Program-made: the position numbers and the translations under genes
Notes under the pieces: generated by a model
What the model was told of the DNA's origin: nothing
The model's database searches: none
The model's input: only the letters and a program-made list of their open reading frames with translations
From: an uncultured Clostridia bacterium
GTDB lineage: Bacteria; Bacillota; Clostridia; Peptostreptococcales; Anaerovoracaceae
Length of the DNA: 32,959 nucleotides
NCBI GenBank assembly: GCA_938009115.1
Contig: CALLHZ010000039.1
Span: 1 to 32,959 of the forward strand
Direction: 5' to 3'
Part shown: one piece after another, positions 15,711 to 25,248 of the stretch
Layout of the letters: the number at the start of each line of letters is the position of its first letter
How positions within the stretch are numbered: position 1 is the stretch's first letter

Positions 15711-16988
15711 ATGAGACATCGAATGGATTATGACATAGCCGTCATCGGCGCCGGCGCCGCAGGACTCATGGCCGCCGCAGCTGCCGTGAAAAGCGTTCCG
15801 GGACAGCGGATCCTCTTGCTGGAAAAGAACGGGGCTGCGGGGAAGAAACTTTATGCCACGGGGAACGGACGGTGCAACTTTCTCAACCGGTTTGCCGTAA
15901 AAGAGGATTATTACGCCAGGGAGCATGGCGGGTCTGCAGCCGGCTGGATCGGGCCTGCCCTGGAAAAAGTTTCGCCCGGAACATTAGAGAAGATTTTTTG
16001 CGGCCTGGGCGTCCCTGCGGTGGAAGAGTCGCAAGGACGTCTCTATCCCCGGTCTCTTCAAGCGGACAGTGTAGTCGAGGCGCTTATGCTTGCCGTTGAA
16101 ACTGCCGGTGCAGAGCTTCGAGTCAACGAGGCTGTGACAACCTGCCGAAGGACGGATGACGGGTTTGTTTTGGAAAGCGGGCACGGGACTTGTATCGCTG
16201 CCCGATGTGTGATCCTTTCCGCCGGCGGCAAGGCCGGACTTCAGTATGGGAACCAGGGAGACGGATACAAGCTGGCTGCGGCGCTGGGACATCGCATCGT
16301 CAAGCCCATCCCGGCCCTGACACAGCTTCTGCTGGAATCCCCGGACCCCGAGCTTTTCGGCGTTCGGGTCAGAGCCCTCATAGGCCTGCAGCGACATTGC
16401 GGAGGAAAGAGCGAATCCGTTGCCCGGGATACCGGCGAAGTGCAATTCACCAGGGAAGGACTCTCAGGGATATGCACCTTCAATATCAGCCGGTTTTACG
16501 AGATCGCAGAAGATACCCATTATACGGCAGCGTTGGATTTTTTCCCGGAATCATCTTCGGAGCAGCTTCTGGAGATTTTCCAAAAGCGCCGTTCCCAACT
16601 TGCCGGGCGTTCCGGGATGACCTTTCTGAACGGCTTGCTTCCGTTGAAACTGGCCCGGGCGGTCCTAATGGAAGCGGGAGTCTCCGAGCCTGGCAAGATC
16701 GGGAATTTGTCAGATGAATCATTGCGCCGGGCTGCGACGATCTGCAAGAACTATGAACGTAAAGTAAGAGGAACGAAATCATGGAAGGACGCCCAGGTGA
16801 CTGCCGGCGGCGTGAGTCTGGAAGAGGTGGATCCTTCCAGCCTAATGTCCCGGCTGGTCCCGGGGCTTTATTTCGCCGGAGAGGTCCTGGATGTGGACGG
16901 GCCCTGCGGCGGGTACAACCTGACCTGGGCTTTTGCCTCCGGATGGATCGCCGGAACGTCGGCAGGAGAAGCGATATGCTGCGCGTAA
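15711..16988 (+). CDS. NAD(P)/FAD-dependent oxidoreductase, BaiN/HI0933 (YhiN) family
   Basis: A 425-residue flavoprotein. The FAD-binding Rossmann motif GAGAAG lies near residues 13-18 (IAVIGAGAAGLMAAAAA). It is followed by the family signature AGKKLYATGNGRCNFLN. The C-terminus has the second FAD segment, GLYFAGEVLDVDGPCGGYNLTWAFASG. Members are widespread; one, BaiN, takes part in bile-acid reduction in gut clostridia, but most have no known substrate and sequence alone does not point to one here. I choose ATG 15711, four bases after GGAGGG at 15701-15706; a TTG 15 codons upstream lacks a site. The gene overlaps the next flavoprotein by 13 bases, so the two are probably made together. Confidence 0.9.
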   Translation: MRHRMDYDIAVIGAGAAGLMAAAAAVKSVPGQRILLLEKNGAAGKKLYATGNGRCNFLNRFAVKEDYYAREHGGSAAGWIGPALEKVSPGTLEKIFCGLGVPAVEESQGRLYPRSLQADSVVEALMLAVETAGAELRVNEAVTTCRRTDDGFVLESGHGTCIAARCVILSAGGKAGLQYGNQGDGYKLAAALGHRIVKPIPALTQLLLESPDPELFGVRVRALIGLQRHCGGKSESVARDTGEVQFTREGLSGICTFNISRFYEIAEDTHYTAALDFFPESSSEQLLEIFQKRRSQLAGRSGMTFLNGLLPLKLARAVLMEAGVSEPGKIGNLSDESLRRAATICKNYERKVRGTKSWKDAQVTAGGVSLEEVDPSSLMSRLVPGLYFAGEVLDVDGPCGGYNLTWAFASGWIAGTSAGEAICCA

Positions 16989-18595
16989 ACGGAATCGTGC
17001 TAAAGCCCGGTGAATCCAAGGACTCTGTGGTCCCGCAGCTGTGCCGCATACTGGGCGTATCGCCGGTGGAGTTGATCCGCTGGCGGATCTCCAAGGAATC
17101 TGTGGATGCCAGAAAAAAGGATCATATCTTCCTTGTATACAATGTGGATGCGGAGCTCGGCGCCGCTGCAGAAGCCCGGGTGCTCAAGCGGAACGGCGGA
17201 GAAGACGCCCGCCTGAAATTAGTACGGGAGCTTCCGTTCGAAATCCCCGCGGCACAGTGGAGATTTGCCCACCGTCCCGTGGTCTGCGGCTTTGGCCCCT
17301 GCGGCATTTTTGCAGCGCTTATTTTTGCGCGGGCAGGGCTTCGGCCCATCGTTTTGGAGCGGGGCGGGTCGATGGAGGAGCGGGTCGGCGCAGTATCGGC
17401 ATTCTGGGAACGGGGCCGGCTGGATCCTTCCTGCAATGTGCAGTTTGGAGAAGGCGGGGCAGGTACGTTTTCCGACGGCAAGCTGACTACGGGCACGAAC
17501 GATCCCCTGAATCGCTTTATTCTGTCGGAACTGGTAGCTGCCGGCGCCCCGGAAGACATCCTTTACAAGCAGAAGCCTCATGTTGGCACGGATCTGCTGC
17601 GCAGGGTCGTTGTCAATCTTCGGGAGCGGATCCTGTCCGAGGGCGGGGAGGTCCGTTTCGGGACCTGCATGGAGCAAATCGATTTTCATGACGGCCGGGT
17701 CGAGGCGCTGCGCCTCCGGAACGGGGCGATCCTCCCTGCCGACACCGTTATTCTGGCCCTCGGCCACAGCGCGCGGGACAGCTTCAGAGCGCTGTACGAC
17801 CTTGGGATCGCTATGGCTCAAAAGCCTTTTTCCATCGGTGTGCGCATCGAACATCTGCAGCGGGCGATCGATCTGGGGCGATACGGAAAGCCTGCCGCAG
17901 AAGCGGGCTTGCCTCCGTCTGAATACAAGCTTGCAGTCCGCACAAAGGACGACCGGGGCGTATACACTTTTTGCATGTGCCCGGGAGGATATGTGGTGGC
18001 TTCGGCTTCCATGGAGGGCGGTGTAGTGACCAACGGAATGAGTTTCCGCAGCAGGGAAGGCCAAAATGCCAATTCCGCCGTGCTGGTGGATGTGCGTCCT
18101 TCCGACTACGGGTCGGAGCACCCGCTGGCAGGCATTCTGTTTCAGGAAAATTGGGAGCAAAGAGCTTATGAGGCCGGCGGCAAAAACTACTTTGCTCCGG
18201 CGGAACGGCTGGGAGATTTTCTGGGAACGGGTTTCAACGAAAACAACTGTGACTGTGGTCCTGAACCAACGTACCGGCCGGGTGTCACCTGGACAAAGGT
18301 TGAGAATTGTCTGCCGTCCTTTGCCGTGGAGGCTCTGCGAGAGGCCTTTCCGCGTTTGGGCCGGATGCTTCCCGGCTTCGACAGTCCGTCGGCCATTCTT
18401 ACAGCAATAGAGAGCAGGAGTTCCTCTCCCGTGCGCATCCTGCGCAATGAAAACAGGGAGGCAACAGACGTGCGGGGTGTGGCCATCTCAGGGCTCTACC
18501 CGGCAGGGGAAGGCGCAGGCTACGCCGGAGGGATCCTGTCAGCTGCCGCCGACGGAGTTCATTCGGCGCTGGCGGCTTTGCGCAGCAGGGAGTGA
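16976..18595 (+). CDS. FAD-dependent dehydrogenase of the COG2509 type
   Basis: A 539-residue uncharacterised flavoprotein family found across Firmicutes. The first ~80 residues form a small separate domain (MLRVNGIVLKPGES, then a VSPVELIRWRISKESVDAR segment). The FAD-binding GFGPCG follows at 105-110. The family-specific NVQFGEGGAGTFSDGKLTTG lies near 155-175, and the closing FAD motif is GLYPAGEGAGYAGGI. Length is typical. ATG 16976 has AGGAGA six bases upstream and overlaps the end of the BaiN-like gene. The 3' end overlaps the end of gpmI on the other strand by 37 bases without a terminator between them. Substrate unknown; a longer frame begins at 16781 but runs through the previous gene and is not real. 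Confidence 0.88.
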   Translation: MLRVNGIVLKPGESKDSVVPQLCRILGVSPVELIRWRISKESVDARKKDHIFLVYNVDAELGAAAEARVLKRNGGEDARLKLVRELPFEIPAAQWRFAHRPVVCGFGPCGIFAALIFARAGLRPIVLERGGSMEERVGAVSAFWERGRLDPSCNVQFGEGGAGTFSDGKLTTGTNDPLNRFILSELVAAGAPEDILYKQKPHVGTDLLRRVVVNLRERILSEGGEVRFGTCMEQIDFHDGRVEALRLRNGAILPADTVILALGHSARDSFRALYDLGIAMAQKPFSIGVRIEHLQRAIDLGRYGKPAAEAGLPPSEYKLAVRTKDDRGVYTFCMCPGGYVVASASMEGGVVTNGMSFRSREGQNANSAVLVDVRPSDYGSEHPLAGILFQENWEQRAYEAGGKNYFAPAERLGDFLGTGFNENNCDCGPEPTYRPGVTWTKVENCLPSFAVEALREAFPRLGRMLPGFDSPSAILTAIESRSSSPVRILRNENREATDVRGVAISGLYPAGEGAGYAGGILSAAADGVHSALAALRSRE

Positions 18596-20106
18596 CCGGT
18601 CATTTCGGGCGGGATCGGCAGGCCCATCAATTCCAGCAAGGTGGGCGCGATGTCACACAGGCTGCCGCCGGAAGCCAGATTGTATCCGGCATTCCCTGAA
18701 AGGATCAGCGGAACCGGGGCCGTGGAGTGAGCCGTTACCGGGCCGCCTGACGCATCCAGCATATAGTCGGCGTTGCCGTGGTCCGCGGTGACCAATACGA
18801 TCCCGTTCTGCTTGCGGACTGCTTCGACCAGCATCCCCACACAGTCGTCCACGGCCTCCACGGCCCGGACCGCAGCTTCCATGATGCCCGTATGGGCCAC
18901 CATATCGCAGTTTGCCAGATTCAGTATGATCGCGTCATAATATCCCTGCTCGATCTGCTCCACCGCAGCGCGGGCGATCTCGTACGCGCTCATTTCCGGC
19001 TGCAGGTCATAGGTCGGGACCTTCGGAGACGGGATCAGGACCCGGTCTTCTCCCGGATTGGGCTTTTCCACGCCGCCGTTGAAAAAGAATGTCACATGGG
19101 CGTATTTTTCGGTCTCTGCGATGCGAAGCTGCTTCTTTCCCAGCAAGGACAAATATTCACCCAGCGTGTTGTTCAGCAGCTGAGGCGGAAATGCCACATA
19201 GACATTGGGGATCGTCACATCGTACTGTGTCAGGCAGACGAAATGCAGATCGGCGAGCGGGCCGCCCCGGTCGAACTTATCAAATGCCGGATCCGCGAAA
19301 GCCCGGGTGAGTTCTCTTGCCCGGTCCGGACGGAAATTAAAAAATATTACCGCATCAGCGGGGCCGATGGTCCCCACTGGCATTCCTTCGGGAGCGATCA
19401 GCCCCGGCAGTACGAATTCGTCGGTCCGGCCTGCTTCGTAGGACCGGCGAAGCAGAGTTTCCGCCGAATCCGAATGCTGCCCGTCTCCCCTGGTATACGC
19501 CAAATATGCCTTTTCCACCCGGTCCCAACGATTGTCCCGATCCATGGCATAATATCTTCCGCAGAGGCTTGCCATCCGGGCATATGGTCTTTTCGCCAGA
19601 TCTGTTTCCAGTTCCCGGATGTATGTCATGGCCGAAGAAGGCCCCACATCTCTGCCGTCCAGAATGCCGTGCACGCAGACTCTCGGCACGCCTGCATAGC
19701 CGGCCATGTCCAGCAGCGCATAGAGATGGCTGATGTGGGAATGCACGCCTCCATCGGAAAGAAGCCCCATCAAATGCAGGGTGGAGCTGTTTTGGATCGC
19801 GTGGTGCATGGCGCCCAGCAGGGCCGGATTGCTGAAGAATGTGCGATTGTCGATATCCTCGCTGATTTTGGACAGCTCCTGCCAGACGACCCTCCCGGCC
19901 CCGATATTCAGGTGGCCGACCTCGGAATTTCCCATCTGGTCTGCAGGCAGCCCCACGGCTTTGCCCGCGGCCTGCAGCGTCGTGTTGGGGCAGGTTGCGT
20001 ACAGCGCGTCCAAAGAAGGGGTCCTTGCCCTCGAAATCGCGTTGCCCGGCCCTCCGGGTGAAAGGCCGTAGCCATCCATGATAATCAACAATGCTGTTTG
20101 TTTCAT
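18559..20106 (-). CDS. gpmI: 2,3-bisphosphoglycerate-independent phosphoglycerate mutase
   Basis: A 515-residue Mn-dependent enzyme of glycolysis and gluconeogenesis that interconverts 3- and 2-phosphoglycerate. The alkaline-phosphatase-like metal site begins with D11 (IIMDGYG). The phosphorylated serine is S61 in MGNSEVGH. Other family motifs are LLSDGGVHSH, VHGILDGRDV, NFRPDRAREL, and the C-terminal VTADHGNADYML. Length is normal (about 510). The minus-strand GGAGGC just before the ATG supports the start. It stands alone here rather than in the usual gapR-gap-pgk-tpiA-gpmI-eno cluster. Confidence 0.97.
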   Translation of the reverse strand: MKQTALLIIMDGYGLSPGGPGNAISRARTPSLDALYATCPNTTLQAAGKAVGLPADQMGNSEVGHLNIGAGRVVWQELSKISEDIDNRTFFSNPALLGAMHHAIQNSSTLHLMGLLSDGGVHSHISHLYALLDMAGYAGVPRVCVHGILDGRDVGPSSAMTYIRELETDLAKRPYARMASLCGRYYAMDRDNRWDRVEKAYLAYTRGDGQHSDSAETLLRRSYEAGRTDEFVLPGLIAPEGMPVGTIGPADAVIFFNFRPDRARELTRAFADPAFDKFDRGGPLADLHFVCLTQYDVTIPNVYVAFPPQLLNNTLGEYLSLLGKKQLRIAETEKYAHVTFFFNGGVEKPNPGEDRVLIPSPKVPTYDLQPEMSAYEIARAAVEQIEQGYYDAIILNLANCDMVAHTGIMEAAVRAVEAVDDCVGMLVEAVRKQNGIVLVTADHGNADYMLDASGGPVTAHSTAPVPLILSGNAGYNLASGGSLCDIAPTLLELMGLPIPPEMTGHSLLRKAASAE

Positions 20107-20156
20107 CGTATGCCTCCAGACTACAGCTAATCATACCACAGAATCGGGACATGGTG

Positions 20157-20162
20157 TATAAT
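20157..20162 (+). promoter_or_regulatory. Candidate -10 element of the addA gene
   Basis: Consensus TATAAT at 20157-20162 lies 20 bases before the addA start and just ahead of its AGGAGGG ribosome site. The matching -35 position is poor, so the leader would be very short or the promoter weak. Confidence 0.4.
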
Positions 20163-20182
20163 GAATCCCAGGAGGGACAGTG

Positions 20183-23100
20183 ATGAACTGGACGCAAAGA
20201 CAGCTCGATGCCATCGAAAAAGACGGGATGAATCTTCTGGTTTCGGCTGCGGCCGGCTCGGGGAAAACGGCGGTTTTAGTGGAACGGGTCAAACGGCTTG
20301 TCCTGGAGGACCGCGCAAGCATCAGCGAACTGCTGGTGGTCACCTTTACCAACGCGGCAGCTTCCGAAATGAAGGAAAAGATATTCATCAGCCTGAACAA
20401 GGCCCTTGCCGAGCCTGGCCTGGATCCGGCGTCACAGCAGCGCCTCCGTCAGCAGATATCGCTGGTCGGCCGGGCCAATATCAGCACTTTTCACGCGTTT
20501 GCCTACGAGATCGTCAGGAATTATTACTATGTGATCGGCAAGGCGCCCGGCTTGTCACTCTGCGACGAGACCCGGCAAAGCATCTTGAAAGCCGAAGCCA
20601 TGGAAGAACTGTTTGAAAATTTGTTCGAAAGCGGTGATCCGGCTTTTATCGATTTTCTTGATCGCTATGCGACGGCCAAGAGCGATCAGAATGTTCGCGA
20701 CATGATCCTGTCGTTTCACAGATTTTTACAAAGTCTTCCGGACCCGAAAGGATGGGCCAGGGATCAGCAGGACCGGTGGGCCCGGGAGTCCGTTTCTCCC
20801 GAAAATGATCCGGTGGTCCGCCATCTGGAAAGCCGCGTTCGTCGGGAACTGGCCTGGATCACAGCCTATCTGGACAAGGCGACAGATTTGCTTGGTGCCT
20901 GCGCGGATGACTCCGGCGTCCCGTGCCTTCCTGATTTGACCGCGAAAAACCGGCAGGATGCGGAAGCCTGGCGGTCGATCCTGATCCTGGCTGAACAGGG
21001 CCGTTTTTCAGAGGTCCGGCGTGCATTGGCCGAGGGGATCCCCTTTACAAAAATGACTCTCAAGGCTGCGGAAAAGTCCTGCTACACCGAGGAGCTGAAA
21101 ACCTTGGTGAACGAATTGCGCGACATCGCCAAAAACAGGGTCAAAAAACTGAATGGCCTGGGCATATTCCAGGACCCGTCTGCTGTGGAAGCGGAATACC
21201 GGATGATGCAGCCTGTTCTGGAGACAATGCTGCGTCTCGCAGAGTCCTTTGACCGGATCTATGCGGAAAAAAAGCAAAAGCAAAACCTGCTGGATTTTTC
21301 CGATGTGGAACACTTTGCTCTTGATATCCTTCAAGATCCTGAAGTCTGCCGGGAGTATCGCCAGCAGTTCCGGTACATTTTTATCGACGAATATCAGGAC
21401 AGCAACGGTGTGCAGGAAGCCCTGATCCGCAGGATCTGCCGCAAAGACAACTTGTTTATGGTGGGGGATGTCAAGCAGAGCATCTACAAATTTCGTCTTG
21501 CGGAGCCGGAGCTCTTTATCGACAAGTATTTATCTTATAAGAGCGGAAGCTGTCCGGAAAGCGGTATCGTCGACCTGAACAGCAATTTCCGTTCCAAGAA
21601 AGAAATCATCGAACTGGTGAACCGGATCTTTTCTTCGGTCATGCACCCGGAGGCTACGGGTCTTTCCTATGACAGCGATGCCGCGCTGGTCAAGGGCTGC
21701 GTTTATGAAGGACCTTTGGATTCGAAGCCTGTCATGTATCTTGTGGACACCGGCATTGGAGACGAAGCGGAGATCGATGAAGCCATTGCCGAGCTGAAAG
21801 CAGTGGAACTGGAAGCGCTCCAGGCCGCTGCCGTGATCCGCGACCAGCTGGGCCGCATTATCCACGACGACAAAGCAGGCCATGACCGGCCGCTGGAATA
21901 TCGGGATATGGCATTGCTGATGAGGGCCGTCAGCGGCAACGGAGAAGTCTACTATCAAACGCTGGCCGACGCGGGCATTCCGGTGATCCTTGAGCGCAAC
22001 GAAGGCTACTTCGATACCATAGAGATCCAGGTGTTTCTGAATCTGCTGCGCCTGATCGACAACCGCAAACAGGATATCCCTCTGCTCAGCGTCCTGCGTT
22101 CACCGATTTTTGGCTTTACGGCAGACGAACTGGCTGCAGTCCGTATTGAATCAAGCCGCAGCGGAACTGGTAAAGCGTCTTACAATAAAGCTTTTCTGGA
22201 CTATGCTTCCACCGGAGCTCCCGGTCCGCTGAAGGAGAAATGCGTTCAGTTTCTGGAAAAGCTGGAATACTGGCGGGATCAGGCTGCCCATCGTCCGCTG
22301 GCTGATTTTCTCTGGTCTCTGATGATCGATACAGAGTACAGCATCTTTGTGCGCGCGATCCCTGGCGGCACCCAGCGCCAGGCCAATCTGAGAGCCCTTG
22401 TGGACAAAGCAGCGGCTTACGAAGCGGAAAACTTCGGCGGACTCCACGGATTTATCCGTCATGCGGAGTATCTTGCGGACCGAAAAGGAAAAGTCGACGT
22501 GGGACAAGCCGGTATCCTGGCCGAAGGTGCCGACGCTGTCCGGATCATGACGATCCATAAGAGCAAAGGACTGGAGTTTCCCTTTGTGCTTTTGGCCGGC
22601 CTGAACAAGCGGATCCTGCATAATCAGGGAGGGCTCCCGTTGACCTTTCACAAGGACATGGGTCTGGGCTTTCGCATGACAGACAGCGGCCGCGGCGTCT
22701 ACGCTGATTCGCTGGCCTATCGCATGATCAACGACCGGATCCGTCAGGAAGAGCTGGCTGAAGCCATCCGGATCCTCTATGTGGCCATGACCCGGCCCCA
22801 GGACCGGCTGGCGCTCCTTGCGGCGGTACGGGATCCTTCCGGGCTCCTGGACAGCGCCAAAGCCGTCATCCCGGGAGATGTGGAGAGCTGCCGGACCTTT
22901 CTGGAAATGATCCTTTCCGCCGCATGCGATGCGCTTCCGGTGCATATCATCGGAAGAGACCAGCTCGTGCAGAACAAGCGGGACCAAGAAAGTACAAGAG
23001 CCGAACTGAACCATAAACTAAAATTTGGATTTGAGCAGGGCGGAGATGCGGCCGACGCCGGAATACCGTCGTGGCTTCGGTATCTGGAGGAGCCCTGTTT

Positions 23101-23797
23101 CGGTCCCATGACGCCGGACGAGCCTGTAAAATTCACGGTATCCCAGCTTGCAGCCATGGATGCCGGCGCGATCCGGAACATACAGGCTCTTACGGAAGAA
23201 AGCCCGGAGGCGGAGGCCTATACCAAAGATACAGGGATCCATCCCTTCGTTTTCCGGCGGCCTGTCTTTCTTTCTCCGGAGAAAAAGATTTCCGCCGCGG
23301 ATACGGGCACAGCGTATCATAGTGTCCTGGAACGGATACCCCTGACGGAAAATTACGAAAGCGAAAGCGAGGTCTCAGCATTTCTCCGGGAGCTGGTCCT
23401 GAAAGAAATGATCACACCGCTGGAGGCATCCGCCGTGGACCCCGGCAAGATCGCCGCCTTTTTTCGCTCGGATATCGGCAGACGTGTACAGGCGGCCTCC
23501 CGCGTCTTCCGGGAAACCTCCTTTGTGATGAAAACGGCATACCGGGGACGCAACAGACTTGTGCAGGGGACGATCGACTGTTGTTTTCAGGAAGACGGAC
23601 AGTGGATCCTGGTGGATTACAAGAGCGGTCATGCGGACCGGGCATCGTGGCAAAAGGAAAAAGAACGGCTGCTTGACGCCTATCGGACGCAAATGATCTT
23701 ATATAAAGAGGCTCTGGAGAAAATCACCCGGATCCCGGTCCGGGAGGCCGTTTTGTATATTCTGGCGGCGGAAGACCAGCTGACGATGACGTATTAA
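20183..23797 (+). CDS. addA: ATP-dependent helicase/nuclease subunit AddA
   Basis: A 1204-residue UvrD-type superfamily 1 helicase fused to a RecB-family nuclease. With AddB it resects double-strand breaks to a Chi site for RecA-dependent repair. Motif I is AGSGKT at 24-29; motif Ia is VTFTNAAASEM; motif II is IFIDEYQDSN; motif III includes FMVGDVKQSIYKFR; the late motifs are IMTIHKSKGLEFPFV and ILYVAMTRPQDRL. The C-terminal nuclease shows GTIDCCF and WILVDYKSG. Start ATG 20183 has AGGAGGG at 20170-20176. The usual upstream partner addB is absent: gpmI lies there on the other strand. The gene is followed after 19 bases by the DJ-1-like gene. Confidence 0.95.
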   Translation: MNWTQRQLDAIEKDGMNLLVSAAAGSGKTAVLVERVKRLVLEDRASISELLVVTFTNAAASEMKEKIFISLNKALAEPGLDPASQQRLRQQISLVGRANISTFHAFAYEIVRNYYYVIGKAPGLSLCDETRQSILKAEAMEELFENLFESGDPAFIDFLDRYATAKSDQNVRDMILSFHRFLQSLPDPKGWARDQQDRWARESVSPENDPVVRHLESRVRRELAWITAYLDKATDLLGACADDSGVPCLPDLTAKNRQDAEAWRSILILAEQGRFSEVRRALAEGIPFTKMTLKAAEKSCYTEELKTLVNELRDIAKNRVKKLNGLGIFQDPSAVEAEYRMMQPVLETMLRLAESFDRIYAEKKQKQNLLDFSDVEHFALDILQDPEVCREYRQQFRYIFIDEYQDSNGVQEALIRRICRKDNLFMVGDVKQSIYKFRLAEPELFIDKYLSYKSGSCPESGIVDLNSNFRSKKEIIELVNRIFSSVMHPEATGLSYDSDAALVKGCVYEGPLDSKPVMYLVDTGIGDEAEIDEAIAELKAVELEALQAAAVIRDQLGRIIHDDKAGHDRPLEYRDMALLMRAVSGNGEVYYQTLADAGIPVILERNEGYFDTIEIQVFLNLLRLIDNRKQDIPLLSVLRSPIFGFTADELAAVRIESSRSGTGKASYNKAFLDYASTGAPGPLKEKCVQFLEKLEYWRDQAAHRPLADFLWSLMIDTEYSIFVRAIPGGTQRQANLRALVDKAAAYEAENFGGLHGFIRHAEYLADRKGKVDVGQAGILAEGADAVRIMTIHKSKGLEFPFVLLAGLNKRILHNQGGLPLTFHKDMGLGFRMTDSGRGVYADSLAYRMINDRIRQEELAEAIRILYVAMTRPQDRLALLAAVRDPSGLLDSAKAVIPGDVESCRTFLEMILSAACDALPVHIIGRDQLVQNKRDQESTRAELNHKLKFGFEQGGDAADAGIPSWLRYLEEPCFGPMTPDEPVKFTVSQLAAMDAGAIRNIQALTEESPEAEAYTKDTGIHPFVFRRPVFLSPEKKISAADTGTAYHSVLERIPLTENYESESEVSAFLRELVLKEMITPLEASAVDPGKIAAFFRSDIGRRVQAASRVFRETSFVMKTAYRGRNRLVQGTIDCCFQEDGQWILVDYKSGHADRASWQKEKERLLDAYRTQMILYKEALEKITRIPVREAVLYILAAEDQLTMTY

Positions 23798-23816
23798 GAA
23801 CGAAAGGAGAACCGAA

Positions 23817-24362
23817 ATGATATTTGTTTACATAGCAGAAGGATTTGAGGAAATCGAGGCGCTGACACCGGTGGACGTATTGCGCCGGGCCGGACTTGAG
23901 ACAGAGACTGTGTCGCTGGGGGAAAGCCTTCAGGTAACCGGCGCTCACGGCATCACCATCGTCTGTGACAGGACGCTGGAAGGGAGTGCTGAAACGGCAA
24001 TCGATGCGCTGATCCTTCCGGGCGGGATGCCCGGCGCAGCGAATCTGGCCGGCAGCGAAGTCCTTCTGGATCGTATCCGGCGGGAATCGGCCAGGGGCAC
24101 GTTGATCTGTGCTATCTGCGCGGCGCCCATGGTTCTGGCCAAAGCCGGGGTATTGCAGGGGCGAAAAGCTACGATCTACCCGGGCATGGAACAAGAGTTG
24201 CCGGGCGCTGTGCTGTGCCGGGATCGCGTTTGTACCGACGGAAACATCATCACGTCAAGAGGGCCTGCCACGGCCATGCCCTTTGCGCTTGAGATACTGA
24301 AGGAACTGGCGGGAATCCCCGCTCGCGGCAGAGTCCAAGAAGGAATGCTGTTCCATGATTGA
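23817..24362 (+). CDS. DJ-1/PfpI (ThiJ) family protein
   Basis: A 181-residue DJ-1-superfamily protein with the expected glutamate region (EGFEEIE at 8-14), a DALILPGGMPGA segment, and the nucleophile-elbow cysteine C101 in AICAAP. Bacterial relatives include YajL- and YhbO-type proteins linked to oxidative or electrophile stress, and the family also contains proteases and hydratases; I cannot choose among these. AAAGGAG precedes the ATG. It follows addA by 19 bases and overlaps the next gene by eight, so the three are probably co-transcribed. The internal start of the PHP gene lies within its last codons. Confidence 0.9.
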   Translation: MIFVYIAEGFEEIEALTPVDVLRRAGLETETVSLGESLQVTGAHGITIVCDRTLEGSAETAIDALILPGGMPGAANLAGSEVLLDRIRRESARGTLICAICAAPMVLAKAGVLQGRKATIYPGMEQELPGAVLCRDRVCTDGNIITSRGPATAMPFALEILKELAGIPARGRVQEGMLFHD

Positions 24363-25248
24363 TATCGACCTGCACCTTCATACGCATTACAGCGACGGGT
24401 CCGAGAGTCCCGAAGATCTGGTGGCGAGAGCCCGCAAAGAAGGCTTGCGCACGATCGCCGTCACGGATCACGACGGGATCGACGGCGTTCCCGCCGCCGT
24501 CAAGGCCGGATATGCTCTTGGCCTGCGGGTGGTCCCGGGACTGGAATTCTCCGCCGAATGGGTTCTTGAAAGTTCCGGGGCCAATGGGGAAATCCACACA
24601 CTCCATATTCTTGGGTACGGGATCGATCTGAAAAACGACCTTTTGGATCAAAAGATGCAGAAGATCCGCAACAGCAGGGCTGACCGCAACCTGCGGCTGC
24701 GGCATGCATTCCTGGAAAAAGGGATCAGCGTCGGACAGGACGTATTGGAATCATACTCTCCCGGCGGATTTGTGGGAAAGAGATCCTTTGCGGAAACCTT
24801 TGTGAAAATGGGCCTTGCCTCCAACCTGGAAGAGGCGTTTGCGTCAGAGCGGCTGATGGGCGACCCGCTGATCCGTTCCATACGCAAGGTCAAGACCTCT
24901 GCGGAAGAAGCGATCCGGATCATTCATGCGGCGGGGGGGAAAGCTTTTCTTGCCCATCCTTTTCAGTTGTCTTATCCCTCGCTGGCCAGGGATCCCGGAG
25001 GTTTTTCCGATCGCCTGGCCCTTGTCGTTCGCGCGCTTGGAGATCTTGGTCTGGACGGGGTGGAATGCTATTATCCCACTCATGATGCCGATCGGACCGC
25101 CTATGCGCTGGCGCTGGCCGCCCGGAATGGCATGATGGTGTCCATCGGCTCTGACGACCATGGCCCCAATGTCAGGAAAATCAAAAAGATCCACTCCTTT
25201 CAGGTCGAAGCGGACCTGCGCCGGCTGCGTTGGGTTGCTACAATATAA
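24355..25248 (+). CDS. PHP-domain metal-dependent phosphoesterase
   Basis: A 297-residue PHP-superfamily hydrolase. Metal-binding motifs are in order: DLHLHTHYSDG at residues 4-14, VTDHDG near 40, GLEFSAEW near 62, FLAHPFQL, and the C-terminal SIGSDDHGP. Relatives characterised as 3',5'-nucleoside bisphosphate or 5'-oligonucleotide phosphatases share this layout, including an insert domain in the middle (about 100-180 here). Such an activity would recycle pAp or trim short RNA or DNA ends, which would fit its place behind addA but is not shown. AAGGAA at about 24339 is the likely ribosome site. The gene overlaps the end of the preceding DJ-1 gene and, tail to tail, the minus-strand kinase by 11 bases. 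Confidence 0.88.
   Translation: MIDIDLHLHTHYSDGSESPEDLVARARKEGLRTIAVTDHDGIDGVPAAVKAGYALGLRVVPGLEFSAEWVLESSGANGEIHTLHILGYGIDLKNDLLDQKMQKIRNSRADRNLRLRHAFLEKGISVGQDVLESYSPGGFVGKRSFAETFVKMGLASNLEEAFASERLMGDPLIRSIRKVKTSAEEAIRIIHAAGGKAFLAHPFQLSYPSLARDPGGFSDRLALVVRALGDLGLDGVECYYPTHDADRTAYALALAARNGMMVSIGSDDHGPNVRKIKKIHSFQVEADLRRLRWVATI

Noticed and set aside
16781..16975. Longer start for the COG2509 flavoprotein
   Set aside because: It lies inside the BaiN-like gene in another frame and the sequence does not match the family; the ATG at 16976 has a good ribosome site.
18778..20061. 427-codon open frame on the plus strand
   Set aside because: It is entirely antisense to gpmI, which has all its catalytic motifs, and its translation is rich in His, Arg, Cys and Gln with no recognisable domain.
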